A stretch of DNA of 64,000 nt from Alphaproteobacteria bacterium LSUCC0396 (GTDB lineage: Bacteria; Pseudomonadota; Alphaproteobacteria; Puniceispirillales; Puniceispirillaceae): assembly GCA_041228345.1 (NCBI GenBank), contig CP166131.1, positions 2,349,001 to 2,413,000 of the forward strand, read 5' to 3'. Position 1 is the first letter of the stretch. Every line of letters begins with the position of its first letter. The position numbers were made by a program, and so were the translations under genes. Shown piece by piece: positions 24,721-33,585 of this stretch. The notes beneath the pieces were generated by a model that did no database searches, was not told the DNA's origin, and was given only the letters and a program-made list of their open reading frames with translations.

Positions 24721-25398
24721 ATGATCAATTTAGTTGTAGTCGCACATCCTGACGATGAGGTGCTTGGGCTCGGTGGGACTGGTAAGTTACTGGTAGACGC
24801 GGGTGAAGTGGTTCAATCGATAGTGGCTTCTGGTCAAGTTGATGCCAGAACTCATAGACCTGAAAACGATGAGCTTTTGGAAGACATAGCATCAGCAAAT
24901 AGTCTGCTGGGCTTTTCGTTCCCTGTTCTTGGTGCTTTCCCAAATATCATGTTGAATACAGTACCTCATTTGGAGTTGGTGCAGTTTGTAGAAAAAGCTA
25001 TTATCGACTTTCAGCCAGATCGGATTTTCACGCACCACCCCAATGACCTCAATGATGACCATCGCCATCTTTCGCGCGCATGTACAGCAGCTGCTCGTTT
25101 GTTTCAACGCAGAAATGACATAAAGCCTTTAAATAGTCTCTACTATATGGAAATTCCCTCATCGACTGATTGGGCCTTACCAGAGGCACAACTGCCCTTT
25201 TTGCCCAATGTTTTTTTTGATATTACTAGTTCTATTGAACAAAAAATATCTGCATTGAAATGTTACCGTAACGTGATGCGTCCTGCACCTCATCCGCGCT
25301 CAGAAGAAGTCATTAAGGGACTGGCTTCCTATAGGGGCGGGCAGAGTGGTTTTTTATACGCAGAGGCATTCCAATTGGCGTTTCGGCGAGGGTTTTAA
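24721..25398 (+). CDS. PIG-L family zinc-dependent sugar deacetylase
   Basis: 225 residues. The metal-binding motif AHPDDEVLGLGG is at residues 8-19, and FTHHPNDLNDDHRHLSRA near 103 supplies the further histidine and aspartate ligands. PIG-L enzymes remove N-acetyl groups from GlcNAc-type sugars. Here it precedes an initiating transferase and a formyltransferase. An attractive inference is that a deacetylated amino group is re-acylated by the formyltransferase at 25967. The gene starts 4 bases after the epimerase stop. Confidence 0.85.
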   Translation: MINLVVVAHPDDEVLGLGGTGKLLVDAGEVVQSIVASGQVDARTHRPENDELLEDIASANSLLGFSFPVLGAFPNIMLNTVPHLELVQFVEKAIIDFQPDRIFTHHPNDLNDDHRHLSRACTAAARLFQRRNDIKPLNSLYYMEIPSSTDWALPEAQLPFLPNVFFDITSSIEQKISALKCYRNVMRPAPHPRSEEVIKGLASYRGGQSGFLYAEAFQLAFRRGF

Positions 25399-25965
25399 TT
25401 GTACTCCTGTTGTTTAAAGCGTGGCCTTGATATCGCTTTCGGGCTATTTGCTCTCATGATTTCGTTGCCGTTATTTTTGATAATTGGTTTTTTGATTAAA
25501 AATCTAGATGGTGGCCCCATATTTTTTGTGTCCATGAGAGTGGGTAAAGATGGAAGAGTTTTTTCATTCTACAAGTTTCGAAGCATGCCAGTTAATACTG
25601 CTGTAGTGGCATCGGATAAGCTTGGCGAGGTAAGCTTAAGTTGGCTAGGTAGTTTTTTGCGGAGAACCAACTTAGATGAGTTGCCGCAGTTTTGGAATAT
25701 TTTAATAGGCGATATGTCGCTCGTCGGTCCTCGGCCTTCTTTAGTAACGCAAGTCGAATTAATTGAGAAAAGACGTTCAGTGGGGGCTTTAAAATGTCGA
25801 CCGGGATTAACTGGATTAGCACAAGTTAACTCATTTGATGGAATGTCAATTGATGAGAAATCTGAATTTGATGGGATTTATGCCAAAAATATTTCAGCTT
25901 GGAACGACCTGAAAATTGTATTATCGACGTTTAAATATCTTTCAAAGCCACCACCGGTATATTAA
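25399..25965 (+). CDS. Initiating phosphoglycosyl transferase (bacterial sugar transferase, monotopic)
   Basis: 188 residues from TTG 25399, immediately after the previous stop; no earlier start exists and the next ATG is internal to the first hydrophobic segment. One reentrant N-terminal hydrophobic segment (residues 10-32), then FYKFRSM, LRRTNLDELPQFWNIL, GDMSLVGPRP and CRPGLTGLAQVN, all signatures of the PglC/WcaJ catalytic domain. It links a sugar-1-phosphate from a UDP-sugar to undecaprenyl phosphate and so starts repeat-unit assembly. Its size matches the short PglC-like type rather than the long WbaP type. Confidence 0.9.
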   Translation: MYSCCLKRGLDIAFGLFALMISLPLFLIIGFLIKNLDGGPIFFVSMRVGKDGRVFSFYKFRSMPVNTAVVASDKLGEVSLSWLGSFLRRTNLDELPQFWNILIGDMSLVGPRPSLVTQVELIEKRRSVGALKCRPGLTGLAQVNSFDGMSIDEKSEFDGIYAKNISAWNDLKIVLSTFKYLSKPPPVY

Positions 25966-25966
25966 T

Positions 25967-26794
25967 TTGAAGTTTGGATTTGTCACTTGTGTTGAATTGG
26001 GGTTGAGCTGTATTAAAGCGATTTATAGTGAAGGGTATAACCTTGAATTAGCGATAACTTTAAATGACAGCAATTCATTGGATAAGTCGGGTCGCGTATA
26101 TTTAGACGACTTTTGCAAAGAAAAATCTATACATTTAGAGAAGTGCAATCACATTAATGACCCACACATCAGTGACACAATCAGGCGTGCTGATATTGAT
26201 TGGCTGTTTATTGTTGGATGGTCACAGATTGCCGGTACCGAAGTGTTACGAGCTCCTAAAATGGGCGTGCTTGGAATGCATCCAACGCTCTTGCCTGTCG
26301 GCCGTGGACGTGCAGCAATTCCTTGGGCAATACTTAAAGAACTCCCTGAGACAGGAGTTACTTTGTTTAAGGTAGACGAGGGCGTTGATACTGGTTTGAT
26401 TGGTGGTCAGCTTGTTATTCCACTGCATAATCGTATAACGGCTTCTGAGCTTTACAATCTGGTAAACAATGCGCATGTCGAGTTGGTAAAAAATATTTTG
26501 CCACTTTTGATTTTGGGAGCAGTCAGTTTTGAAGCTCAAGATGTCTCAAGAGCAACTGAATGGCCTGGCCGAAAACCTGAAGACGGTGAAATTGATCTTG
26601 ATGGTTCTGTATTTGAAGCTGAGCGACTAATACGGGCAGTTACTCGACCTTACCCAGGTGCATTTTTCTTTCAGGACGGGAAAAAAGTTATTGTATGGAG
26701 AGCGGAAATGACTGGTAAAAAGCCTGATCAGAGATCATTGGTTTTTCGCGATGGCTTTTTAACTTTATTGGAAATTGATGAGATTAAGGTTTGA
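25967..26794 (+). CDS. Sugar N-formyltransferase-like protein
   Basis: 275 residues from TTG 25967, one base after the previous stop; the frame is open into the preceding gene. The formyltransferase domain shows GMHPTLLPVGRGRAAIPWAI (about residues 102-121) and GVTLFKVDEGVDTGLIGGQ (about 129-147), matching the HPSLLPxxRG loop and the catalytic Asp region of Fmt/ArnA-type enzymes. The residue two before the His is Gly, where Asn is usual. A C-terminal Fmt-like subdomain follows. It would use N10-formyltetrahydrofolate to formylate an amino sugar. It is the last gene of the plus-strand polysaccharide run. Confidence 0.72.
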   Translation: MKFGFVTCVELGLSCIKAIYSEGYNLELAITLNDSNSLDKSGRVYLDDFCKEKSIHLEKCNHINDPHISDTIRRADIDWLFIVGWSQIAGTEVLRAPKMGVLGMHPTLLPVGRGRAAIPWAILKELPETGVTLFKVDEGVDTGLIGGQLVIPLHNRITASELYNLVNNAHVELVKNILPLLILGAVSFEAQDVSRATEWPGRKPEDGEIDLDGSVFEAERLIRAVTRPYPGAFFFQDGKKVIVWRAEMTGKKPDQRSLVFRDGFLTLLEIDEIKV

Positions 26795-26889
26795 GTTTTC
26801 TTAAAAAGTCAATTCACGACCTGCAGGTTTTGTAAAGTCACTTCTCTAAACTAATATCTAATTCCTGGCATCGCAGTTCTTGAAATAAC

Positions 26890-27424
26890 TTAGTGATTTG
26901 GCCTCCGACTCCCCCCCTGCAGTATGGTTCGCTCAAGCGGCACGCCCTCCTGCGTCTGGTCTGTCTTTGACTGGCGCAGGAGGATTACGCCTTGCCCATC
27001 GCCACACTTTGTCAAATCCTCGACTCTCAATGATGTCAGCTCTGACCTTCTTCGCAATGAGGTGTATACAAGAAGAAGGATCATTCTGTTTCTGATGCCG
27101 CGCAAGTCATCTCCGCAGACATGCAGCATTCTATCAAGCACAAGCCTGTTTATCTGCCACGCCTGTTTGGAGCGCGTGCCTAATTTGCGGTTTATCTTTC
27201 GGATTGCGATTTTGACCTCCGGGTGTTTGCTGGGGTCCTCAAAATAGCCGTAGCGGTGGATCGCACTTATCGAGGCGCACTTCCTCCTGATGGTTGATGC
27301 GCGGTTGTTTCTCGCATTAGCTAAGCCAAGCAAGAATTCAGAGAAGACAAAGGGGTCTGCCGGGAGAGGGCAGGCCCCCTTTTTCGTGCAGACCGATACA
27401 TGCGCAGAGCCTCAAACCAACTCG
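26890..27424 (-). pseudogene. Tyrosine recombinase/integrase remnant
   Basis: Read leftward, the frame is open from 27424. It shows a SAM-like core-binding domain: LPLPADPFVFSEFLLGL, ASTIRRKCASISAIHR and KLGTRSKQAWQINRLVLDRM. The beginning of the catalytic domain follows, with GIRNRMILLLVYTSLRRRSELTSL carrying the first catalytic Arg. The frame ends at 26890 soon after LLRQSKTDQTQEG, so the HxxR and Tyr boxes are missing; an N-terminal start is also lost. This is a decayed integrase at the right edge of the polysaccharide island, consistent with past mobility. Confidence 0.8.
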
Positions 27425-28089
27425 TTAAGGCGCTGAAGGTATCGCAAAAGGTACTATAATGTTTCCTTGAGTTAACGCTTCTGCCTAATGCGCTTTTTTA
27501 TTTTTCTTGTGGCCTAAAGTGCGGACGACGGCGATGAGGGTGCGCCAAAAGAGTGAGACATGATGCATGGGTTTGTTGACGGTGAAGCTTATTTCACGCG
27601 TCAGCAGCTAGCCATTCACCCGGCTCTATGCTGCCTCTCTCTCTCCTGCCGCGCATCGCGCTTGCAATCAAAACATAGACAACGCCGGCCATGCCACCAA
27701 CGACCACGGAGAGGGCGAGTATCAAAGGCCTTTTGCCCTTCGACTTGAAGTCTGTCGTGGCAGGCTCAAAGGACGTAGCCACGAAATCTTTTCCTTAGCC
27801 CGCTGGCGTCAAGTCAAACAGCTTCTTCGCCCTATAGACTTTCTTATCTTGTTCAAGCTCGCGTTTCCCTTGCTCCAATATAACCAGGCCATTGATAAAC
27901 GGCCGCTTGTCGTCTCTTGCCATTATCAGCTCTATCTCTTTTTCAATGGCCTCATAGCCACGCGGAGAGAGATGCATGATAAAGCCAGTTATCAGCTGTT
28001 GAGCCTGGCTGAGGTTGCTGCTGGATTTGCATTGGGGTTTGCCCTGACGCTCATATGAATGCGCCGAAAATCGTTAAGCGGTAGTTATT
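27425..28089. other. Decayed stretch downstream of wbpM
   Basis: Contains the wzz remnant (27594-27977) and otherwise no recognisable gene. 27425-27593 holds no signal I could identify. Confidence 0.5.
27594..27977 (-). pseudogene. wzz: Wzz chain-length determinant remnant
   Basis: Two open pieces in one minus-strand frame are separated by a TAA at 27795-27797. The first reads GYEAIEKEIELIMARDDKRP and LEQDKKVYRAKKLFDLTPAG, the coiled-coil part of Wzz proteins. The second reads ATTDFKSKGKRPLILALSVV then GGMAGVVYVLIASAMRGRRE, the proline-glycine-rich C-terminal membrane helix of Wzz. The N-terminal membrane segment and most of the periplasmic domain are gone. It lies downstream of wbpM on the same strand, a common order for Wzz genes. 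Confidence 0.68.
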
Positions 28090-30066
28090 CTATTCATTTC
28101 TTCTAACTGAAATCGGGACGATTTTATTTGGCTGCCTGTTAAGCTCGCTGATGAACGCGTCACTCGATCTGGCGACGTCAGCAACCCCGTCAGTGATTTC
28201 GGCAATTACTTGATACAGCTTTTGGTGGTCACCACCACGAATGGCGTTACGTGCAGTGGCCAATATTGCCTGTAATTTTTCTTTTTTCATTGGTGTCTCG
28301 GCAGTTGTATTGATGCGGGGGTGGATTGTTCCCGTCAAATTTTTGTCGTAGCTGAGCTCTTCAAATAGTTTTTCGCCTGGTCGCAGCCCAGTTACATTGA
28401 TTGCAACCTCACCCTGTTGCGACTTCGTTTCACTGTTTACTAACTTCGTTTCACTGTTTACTATAGGTAGAAGCCCCGATAGCATTGCCATCCTTTTGGC
28501 GAGGTCAATAATCTTGACGGGCTCTCCCATATCCAAAACAAAAACATCACCACCCTTGGAAATTGACCCTGCCTGAATTACCAGCTGCGCAGCTTCTGGT
28601 ATGGTCATAAAGTAGCGCGTCACATCAAGGTGGGTTAGCGTAATTGGCCCTCCGTCTTCAATTTGTTTTTTAAACAGCGGCACCACTGACCCTGAGGACC
28701 CTAAGACATTGCCAAACCGCACAATTGAAAAACAGGTCTTTTCATTGTCTAGTTGCAGGATTTGGCAGATAATTTCTGCAAGTCGTTTTGATGCGCCCAT
28801 GTAATTTGTTGGGTTAACCGCCTTGTCGGTTGAGACCAGTATAAAATGCTTTACTTTTGCGGCAATGGCGAGCTCGGCCATGTTTAGTGTGCCAAAAACG
28901 TTGTTTGCAATGCATTGCATTACATTTTGTTCCATCAGCGGTACGTGTTTGTAGGCGGCGGCGTGGTAGACAGTCTCTGGCGCGAAATGATCAAAAATCT
29001 TTTTCAAAAATTGCCTGTCTTGCACTGATCCGATCAGTGGAATTAGGTCAAATCCATTGATGGTTGGGTGCTGTTTCAACTCTTCTAATAGGGTATAGAC
29101 GGCAAATTCTGATACATCCAGAAGGATGAGTTTTTTCGGCTTCCACTGGATGATTTGTCGGCATAGCTCGCTACCTATAGACCCTCCAGCACCCGTGACT
29201 AAGACCGTTTTGTTAGCGATGGTTTTTGCCATGAGGCCCGGATTGTGATCTACCGGTTCGCGCCCCAGTAAATCCTCAATTTTTATGTCTCTTAGCTGTG
29301 TAATTTCAGCTCTTCCGGCTATCAAGCTTGAGATACTGGGGACGGTTTTTAACTTGAGAGGATGCTCTGGTAATATATTAAAAACCTTGCGGCGGGTGGC
29401 GTTGGTATCGCCTGGGGTCGCAAGGAGTAGAGTTTCGATATTTAGTTGTTTTAATTTTTTCTTGGACTGATCCAAACTGAAAATTTTAACGCCGCCTATA
29501 ATTTTACCAATCAGCTCAGGGGCTTCGTCGATAAAAAACTTGACGCGATAATTCGGGTTCTTTCGCATTGCCTCCATCAGTTGGATGCCTGCGGCACCGG
29601 CTCCATAGATTGCAACATTTTCCTGAGGTTTTTTAGCGATGCTTTGGCCGAGGCCACGAATAAGAAAGCGCGCAGATGTTGAAAAAAAACACAAAATTGT
29701 TGCGTAGATCAGTGGAACTGACCTCGGTATCTGGAGCTCGAGCAAGAGAGTTGCCGAGAGCAGGGCTGTGCAAGAGACTAGACAGCCAATAATTATGCTA
29801 TTGGCGGTCTCAATTGAAATATGCCGCGCAAAATTGTTGTAAATCCCCCGCGCCGCAAAAACAGATAGGGTCGCGATTATGGCGATCAAAACCCCAATGT
29901 AGGTATCTAGCTTGTAGAGGTAAGCGGTAGTCTCGAGCCGCATGAAGAGTGCCAGCAGAAACGCAAGTGGAGTGATGGACACGTCAAAGGCGATTTGAAG
30001 TAACCGTTTTTTCCATCGGTCAAGGCCAAATAACCAAACCGTAAAACTTTGCATTAAGTTAGACAT
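28090..30066 (-). CDS. Membrane UDP-HexNAc 4,6-dehydratase, WbpM/PglF type
   Basis: 658 residues. About four N-terminal membrane helices (residues 12-125), then a CoA-binding-like Rossmann domain (AIYGAGAAGIQL near 150), then the dehydratase domain with TGAGGSIGSELCRQ near 290. The active site has Ser in LVSTDKAVNP and NYMGASKRLAE, where Met replaces the usual Tyr (the Ser-Met-Lys type seen in WbpM and PglF). RPGEKLFEEL follows near 575. It makes UDP-4-keto-6-deoxy-GlcNAc (QuiNAc/Bac route) at the membrane. An in-frame 21-bp tandem duplication (28422-28463) repeats VNSETKL in a variable loop. Its length equals the family norm. Confidence 0.92.
   Translation of the reverse strand: MSNLMQSFTVWLFGLDRWKKRLLQIAFDVSITPLAFLLALFMRLETTAYLYKLDTYIGVLIAIIATLSVFAARGIYNNFARHISIETANSIIIGCLVSCTALLSATLLLELQIPRSVPLIYATILCFFSTSARFLIRGLGQSIAKKPQENVAIYGAGAAGIQLMEAMRKNPNYRVKFFIDEAPELIGKIIGGVKIFSLDQSKKKLKQLNIETLLLATPGDTNATRRKVFNILPEHPLKLKTVPSISSLIAGRAEITQLRDIKIEDLLGREPVDHNPGLMAKTIANKTVLVTGAGGSIGSELCRQIIQWKPKKLILLDVSEFAVYTLLEELKQHPTINGFDLIPLIGSVQDRQFLKKIFDHFAPETVYHAAAYKHVPLMEQNVMQCIANNVFGTLNMAELAIAAKVKHFILVSTDKAVNPTNYMGASKRLAEIICQILQLDNEKTCFSIVRFGNVLGSSGSVVPLFKKQIEDGGPITLTHLDVTRYFMTIPEAAQLVIQAGSISKGGDVFVLDMGEPVKIIDLAKRMAMLSGLLPIVNSETKLVNSETKSQQGEVAINVTGLRPGEKLFEELSYDKNLTGTIHPRINTTAETPMKKEKLQAILATARNAIRGGDHQKLYQVIAEITDGVADVARSSDAFISELNRQPNKIVPISVRRNE
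28422..28463. repeat. 21-bp tandem duplication inside wbpM
   Basis: Two exact adjacent copies of a 21-base unit beginning ACTTCGTTTC on the plus strand. It adds seven residues in frame to the dehydratase (VNSETK twice) in a loop before RPGEKLFEEL. Confidence 0.95.
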
Positions 30067-30334
30067 TCAAACCGTCAATGTTATTTGCGTACTTACTAAC
30101 TAGAGACACCATAGCCTCCTTTTATAAACTTTTTTAATCTAACTCGCAATTTGATAGTGAACGCTTTTTTTGAGAGTGCTTTGGAACAAAGTTTTGTAAG
30201 TTTTCCGGCCCATTTTCAATTTCTTTTCGGTTCTCAAATGTTATAGAACGATATGTCGCCTTGCGCCAAGTCTTTTGCTGAATAATGTTTTTTGTACTAT
30301 TCAGTCGAGCAATTAGTATGGGTTGGAGGTTTAA

Positions 30335-31348
30335 TTGAGAACGCTTGTCACCGGCGCTGCTGGCTTTATTGGTATGCATTGCGCATCGCGTTTGCTCGAA
30401 CGCGGTGACGAGGTTATCGGCATTGATAATCTCAATGATTATTATGATGTGTCTCTGAAACAGGCGCGCCTTGCCAAGCTTAGCCCAAAAGAAAGTTTTA
30501 ACTTTCACAAGATCGACATTAGTGACCGCGACGCCATGGCTGATACGTTCGCATCTGAACGGCCCGATCGTGTCATTCATCTCGCCGCGCAGGCCGGTGT
30601 ACGTTACTCATTGACAAACCCGCACGCCTATATCGACGCAAATCTTCAAGGTTTTATGAATGTCCTAGAGGGCTGCCGGCATCATCAGATTGGCCATCTT
30701 GTTTATGCCAGTTCATCCTCGGTCTATGGCGGCAATGAAACCATGCCCTTTAGCGAGCATGATAATATTGATCACCCTTTAAGCCTCTATGCAGCCACAA
30801 AAAAAGCCAATGAACTGATGGCGCACACCTATAGCCATCTTTATCAACTGCCGACAACTGGATTGCGGTTTTTTACCGTTTATGGCCCATGGGGGCGGCC
30901 GGATATGGCCTTGTTTCTTTTCGCCAATGCGATGCTGAAGGGAGATCTCATCGATGTGTTCAATGATGGGAATATGGTTCGTGATTTTACTTTCATCGAT
31001 GATATTGTCGAGGGGGTCATCCGCGTCCTTGACAAACCAGCAACGCCAGATGCGAAGTTTGATGCCTTGCGTCCTGATCCTGCGACATCGACCGCACCAT
31101 ATCGCGTCTTTAACATCGGTAACGGTAACCCAACACCATTGATGGACTATATAGGGGCGCTTGAGACAGCACTTGGGGTCACGGCAAGGAAAAATTTTAT
31201 GCCAATGCAACCGGGTGATGTACCCGCCACATCGGCAGATACAAGTGAACTTGGGAAATGGGTCGGTTTCCAGCCTGATACACCAGTCGTCGATGGTGTT
31301 CAAAAATTTGCCGATTGGTATTTGGCCTATTATCAAAAGAACGATTAG
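30335..31348 (+). CDS. UDP-glucuronate 4-epimerase (LpsL/CapI type)
   Basis: 337 residues from TTG 30335, which follows a strong GGAGG at 30325-30329; no ATG competes. Rossmann motif [11 protein letters not shown] at the N-terminus, [17 protein letters not shown] near 30 and [17 protein letters not shown] near 88. The active site has SSSSVYGGN (Ser) and [11 protein letters not shown] (YxxxK). The DNLNDYYD and AAQAGVRYS signatures point to UDP-glucuronate 4-epimerases, which make UDP-GalA for lipopolysaccharide or capsule. The genuine ugd that would feed it is not intact in this window. It begins a two-gene unit with the ligase. Confidence 0.88.
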   Translation: MRTLVTGAAGFIGMHCASRLLERGDEVIGIDNLNDYYDVSLKQARLAKLSPKESFNFHKIDISDRDAMADTFASERPDRVIHLAAQAGVRYSLTNPHAYIDANLQGFMNVLEGCRHHQIGHLVYASSSSVYGGNETMPFSEHDNIDHPLSLYAATKKANELMAHTYSHLYQLPTTGLRFFTVYGPWGRPDMALFLFANAMLKGDLIDVFNDGNMVRDFTFIDDIVEGVIRVLDKPATPDAKFDALRPDPATSTAPYRVFNIGNGNPTPLMDYIGALETALGVTARKNFMPMQPGDVPATSADTSELGKWVGFQPDTPVVDGVQKFADWYLAYYQKND

Positions 31349-31350
31349 AA

Positions 31351-32643
31351 ATGAAAAACTTAAATATCGTGAATGAGTCCGGTCAGGCGCCAGAGCCAAC
31401 AATCAAGGCAATGTTTAAAGACATCTGGACTGGCCTCTGCAACGCGCTTGCCGCAATGCCGCGTTGGGAAAAAGGCTTTCATATTTTCTGGCTTTTCGGC
31501 CCCTTTATTCTGCTGATAGAGCGGAGTCCGGCCGATATTTGGCTATCAATTCTGGCACTCGCTTTTGTCGTTCGTTCAATCATGAAACGCGATGGTGGAT
31601 GGCTAAAGGCTTTTTGGGTCAGGACAAGTTTTCTGTTTTTGGCTGTCTGCATGGTTTCATCAGCATTATCGGTTATGCCGGCCTATGCGTTTCCTGAAGG
31701 ATTAGCGTGGTTTCGCTTTCCTCTATTTGCAATGGCCACAGCCTTTTGGCTAGGCACTGATCGACGCCTTTTATATGCGATGCTGGTGTCAACCGCTCTT
31801 GGCATGATGTTGATGACCGGTATTTTGACTGCAGAAATAATAATCGAAGGCCAGAAGGGCGGACGTCTGTCTTGGCCTTATGATGATCTGGTGTCGGGCA
31901 ATTATCTGTCCAAGGTCGGTCTACCAGCCTTTACCATCATGGTGGCACTAGCGATTGGCGCCAAACCCAGGCTGGCATCGATCATGGGCGGCTTGTCTTT
32001 GATCAGCATCATTATGTCCGTGCTGACCGGTGAGCGGATTAATTTCTTGATTAGAGCCTGCGGCGGCATGTTGGCGGCGCTGGTGTGGCGGCCGCATTGG
32101 CGGCGTTACGGTATTCTAGTAATTATTGAAATTTTTGCGGTGGTGGCGCTATTCCTATCATCACCTTCAATTCAAAATAGATATGTTGATAAGTTTATAA
32201 GCCAATTACCTACTGGATCGCACAGCCCATATTATCGCGCGATTATGGCTGGGCCAGAGGCGGCGAAGGACTCACTTATACTAGGTCTAGGGCCAGCTAC
32301 TTTCCGCGATCTCTGTCCGGAAATCATTGGCGTGTCTTCCGAATTTGATTGCCATAATCACCCCCATAATTTTTATTCTCAGCTGCTAACTGAAACTGGC
32401 GTTATCGGCCTTGTTACAGGGAGCTTGATGATTGTCAGCATTGTCTGGGCGGCCTTTGCGGGCTGGCGAAAAAACCGCGATAATGTCGTTGCCGCAACTG
32501 CCTTTGTGGTGCCTTTTGGATTGTTTTTTCCGATCCAGTCGACCGGTGACTTCTTTGGCCAATGGAACAATATTTTCATGTGGAGTGCGATTGCGCTGGC
32601 CCTCGCTGCGGCGAGGACGTTAACCGCAGCACAAAAGAAATAG
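31351..32643 (+). CDS. O-antigen ligase family protein (WaaL-like)
   Basis: 430 residues from ATG 31351, two bases after the epimerase stop; an upstream frame extension overlaps that gene. About 10-12 membrane helices. The large loop before the end contains GSHSPYYRAIMAGPEAAKDS and GLGPATFRDLCPE, then CHNHPHNFYSQLLTETGVIG. The HNHPHNxYxQ motif is the hallmark of O-antigen ligases, which transfer undecaprenyl-linked glycan to lipid A-core on the periplasmic side. It indicates that at least some of the glycan made here ends on lipopolysaccharide. Confidence 0.88.
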   Translation: MKNLNIVNESGQAPEPTIKAMFKDIWTGLCNALAAMPRWEKGFHIFWLFGPFILLIERSPADIWLSILALAFVVRSIMKRDGGWLKAFWVRTSFLFLAVCMVSSALSVMPAYAFPEGLAWFRFPLFAMATAFWLGTDRRLLYAMLVSTALGMMLMTGILTAEIIIEGQKGGRLSWPYDDLVSGNYLSKVGLPAFTIMVALAIGAKPRLASIMGGLSLISIIMSVLTGERINFLIRACGGMLAALVWRPHWRRYGILVIIEIFAVVALFLSSPSIQNRYVDKFISQLPTGSHSPYYRAIMAGPEAAKDSLILGLGPATFRDLCPEIIGVSSEFDCHNHPHNFYSQLLTETGVIGLVTGSLMIVSIVWAAFAGWRKNRDNVVAATAFVVPFGLFFPIQSTGDFFGQWNNIFMWSAIALALAAARTLTAAQKK

Positions 32644-32658
32644 CACTCTTCGAATTAG

Positions 32659-33396
32659 CTATCCTCGGCCGATAAACGGCATTTTTGGTGCCATCACAGT
32701 GATAAACTGAACATTCGCATCAAGTGGCAAATTCGCCATATGCAGAACCGATGATGCCACATGCGCAACATCCATAGTTGCCTCAGGGCGAATACTGCCA
32801 TCTGGCTGGGGCATACCGGTGGTCATTGCCTGCGCCATATCGGTCAGCGCATTGCCAATGTCGATTTGCGACGCGCAGATGTTAAAGGCGCGTCCATCAA
32901 GCGACAGGCTTTTGGTCAGGCCGCTAATCGCGTGTTTCGTGCTGGTATAGGGGGTTGATCCCGGGCGCGGGGCATGCGCGGATATTGACCCGTTATTGAT
33001 AATCCGCCCACCTTGGGGCGATTGCGCGCGCATGATTTTAAAGGCCGCACGCGCACATAAAAATGATCCGGTCAAATTGATCGACACAACATTCAGCCAT
33101 GTCTCAACTGGAATTTCGTCAATGGTCGTTGAAAAACTGCCAATACCGGCATTGTTGAACAGCGTATCAAGCCGCCCCCACGCCGCCATAGTGCTTGCAA
33201 AGGCTTTGTCCACTGCGTCTGGATCAGCAACATCACACGGTAGAACCAACGCGTTTTTATGGCCGTCAGCGGTTGCCTCCAGCGTTTCTTGGCGCCGCCC
33301 GATCAAGCCAACATGATAGCCATCATCTAAAAAGGCCTTGGCGGTTGCTGCGCCAATGCCGCTTCCAGCACCGGTAATGATGATCGTCTTGCTCAT
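32659..33396 (-). CDS. Short-chain dehydrogenase/reductase, classical SDR
   Basis: 245 residues. Cofactor motif TGAGSGIGAATA at residues 8-19, NNAGIGS near 90, catalytic Ser in INNGSISAH (about 140) and YxxxK in PYTSTKHAISG (about 153). GRRQ after the second strand suggests an NADP preference, but this is not certain. The substrate is unknown. It is convergent with the ligase gene and divergent from hflX, apparently transcribed alone. Confidence 0.88.
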   Translation of the reverse strand: MSKTIIITGAGSGIGAATAKAFLDDGYHVGLIGRRQETLEATADGHKNALVLPCDVADPDAVDKAFASTMAAWGRLDTLFNNAGIGSFSTTIDEIPVETWLNVVSINLTGSFLCARAAFKIMRAQSPQGGRIINNGSISAHAPRPGSTPYTSTKHAISGLTKSLSLDGRAFNICASQIDIGNALTDMAQAMTTGMPQPDGSIRPEATMDVAHVASSVLHMANLPLDANVQFITVMAPKMPFIGRG

Positions 33397-33585
33397 GATG
33401 GGCTGTTCCTATGTTGATATGGGGCATAAGGGTGCGCGCCCAAAAAAGATCTTTTTTTGATATTAGGCGAAAACCCTGCCATTGGTCTATCAGGGAAATC
33501 GTATTGCTGGTCGAAGATTTCGCTTTTGTGCTAGCTGATCATTGCTAGCCACGCTATTGATGATGATTGATCATCGTCAGTTTCA

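Noticed and set aside
27352-27384. GC-rich hairpin followed by five T residues, looking like a plus-strand terminator
   Set aside because: It lies inside the codons of the integrase remnant on the minus strand, which read through it in frame, and it is over 550 bases from the last plus-strand gene. It may still terminate by chance, but the coding explanation is enough.
28078-28084. GCGGTAG ops-like heptamer near wbpM
   Set aside because: It is on the plus strand just after the stop of a minus-strand gene, with no plus-strand polysaccharide gene directly downstream; a 7-base match is expected by chance.
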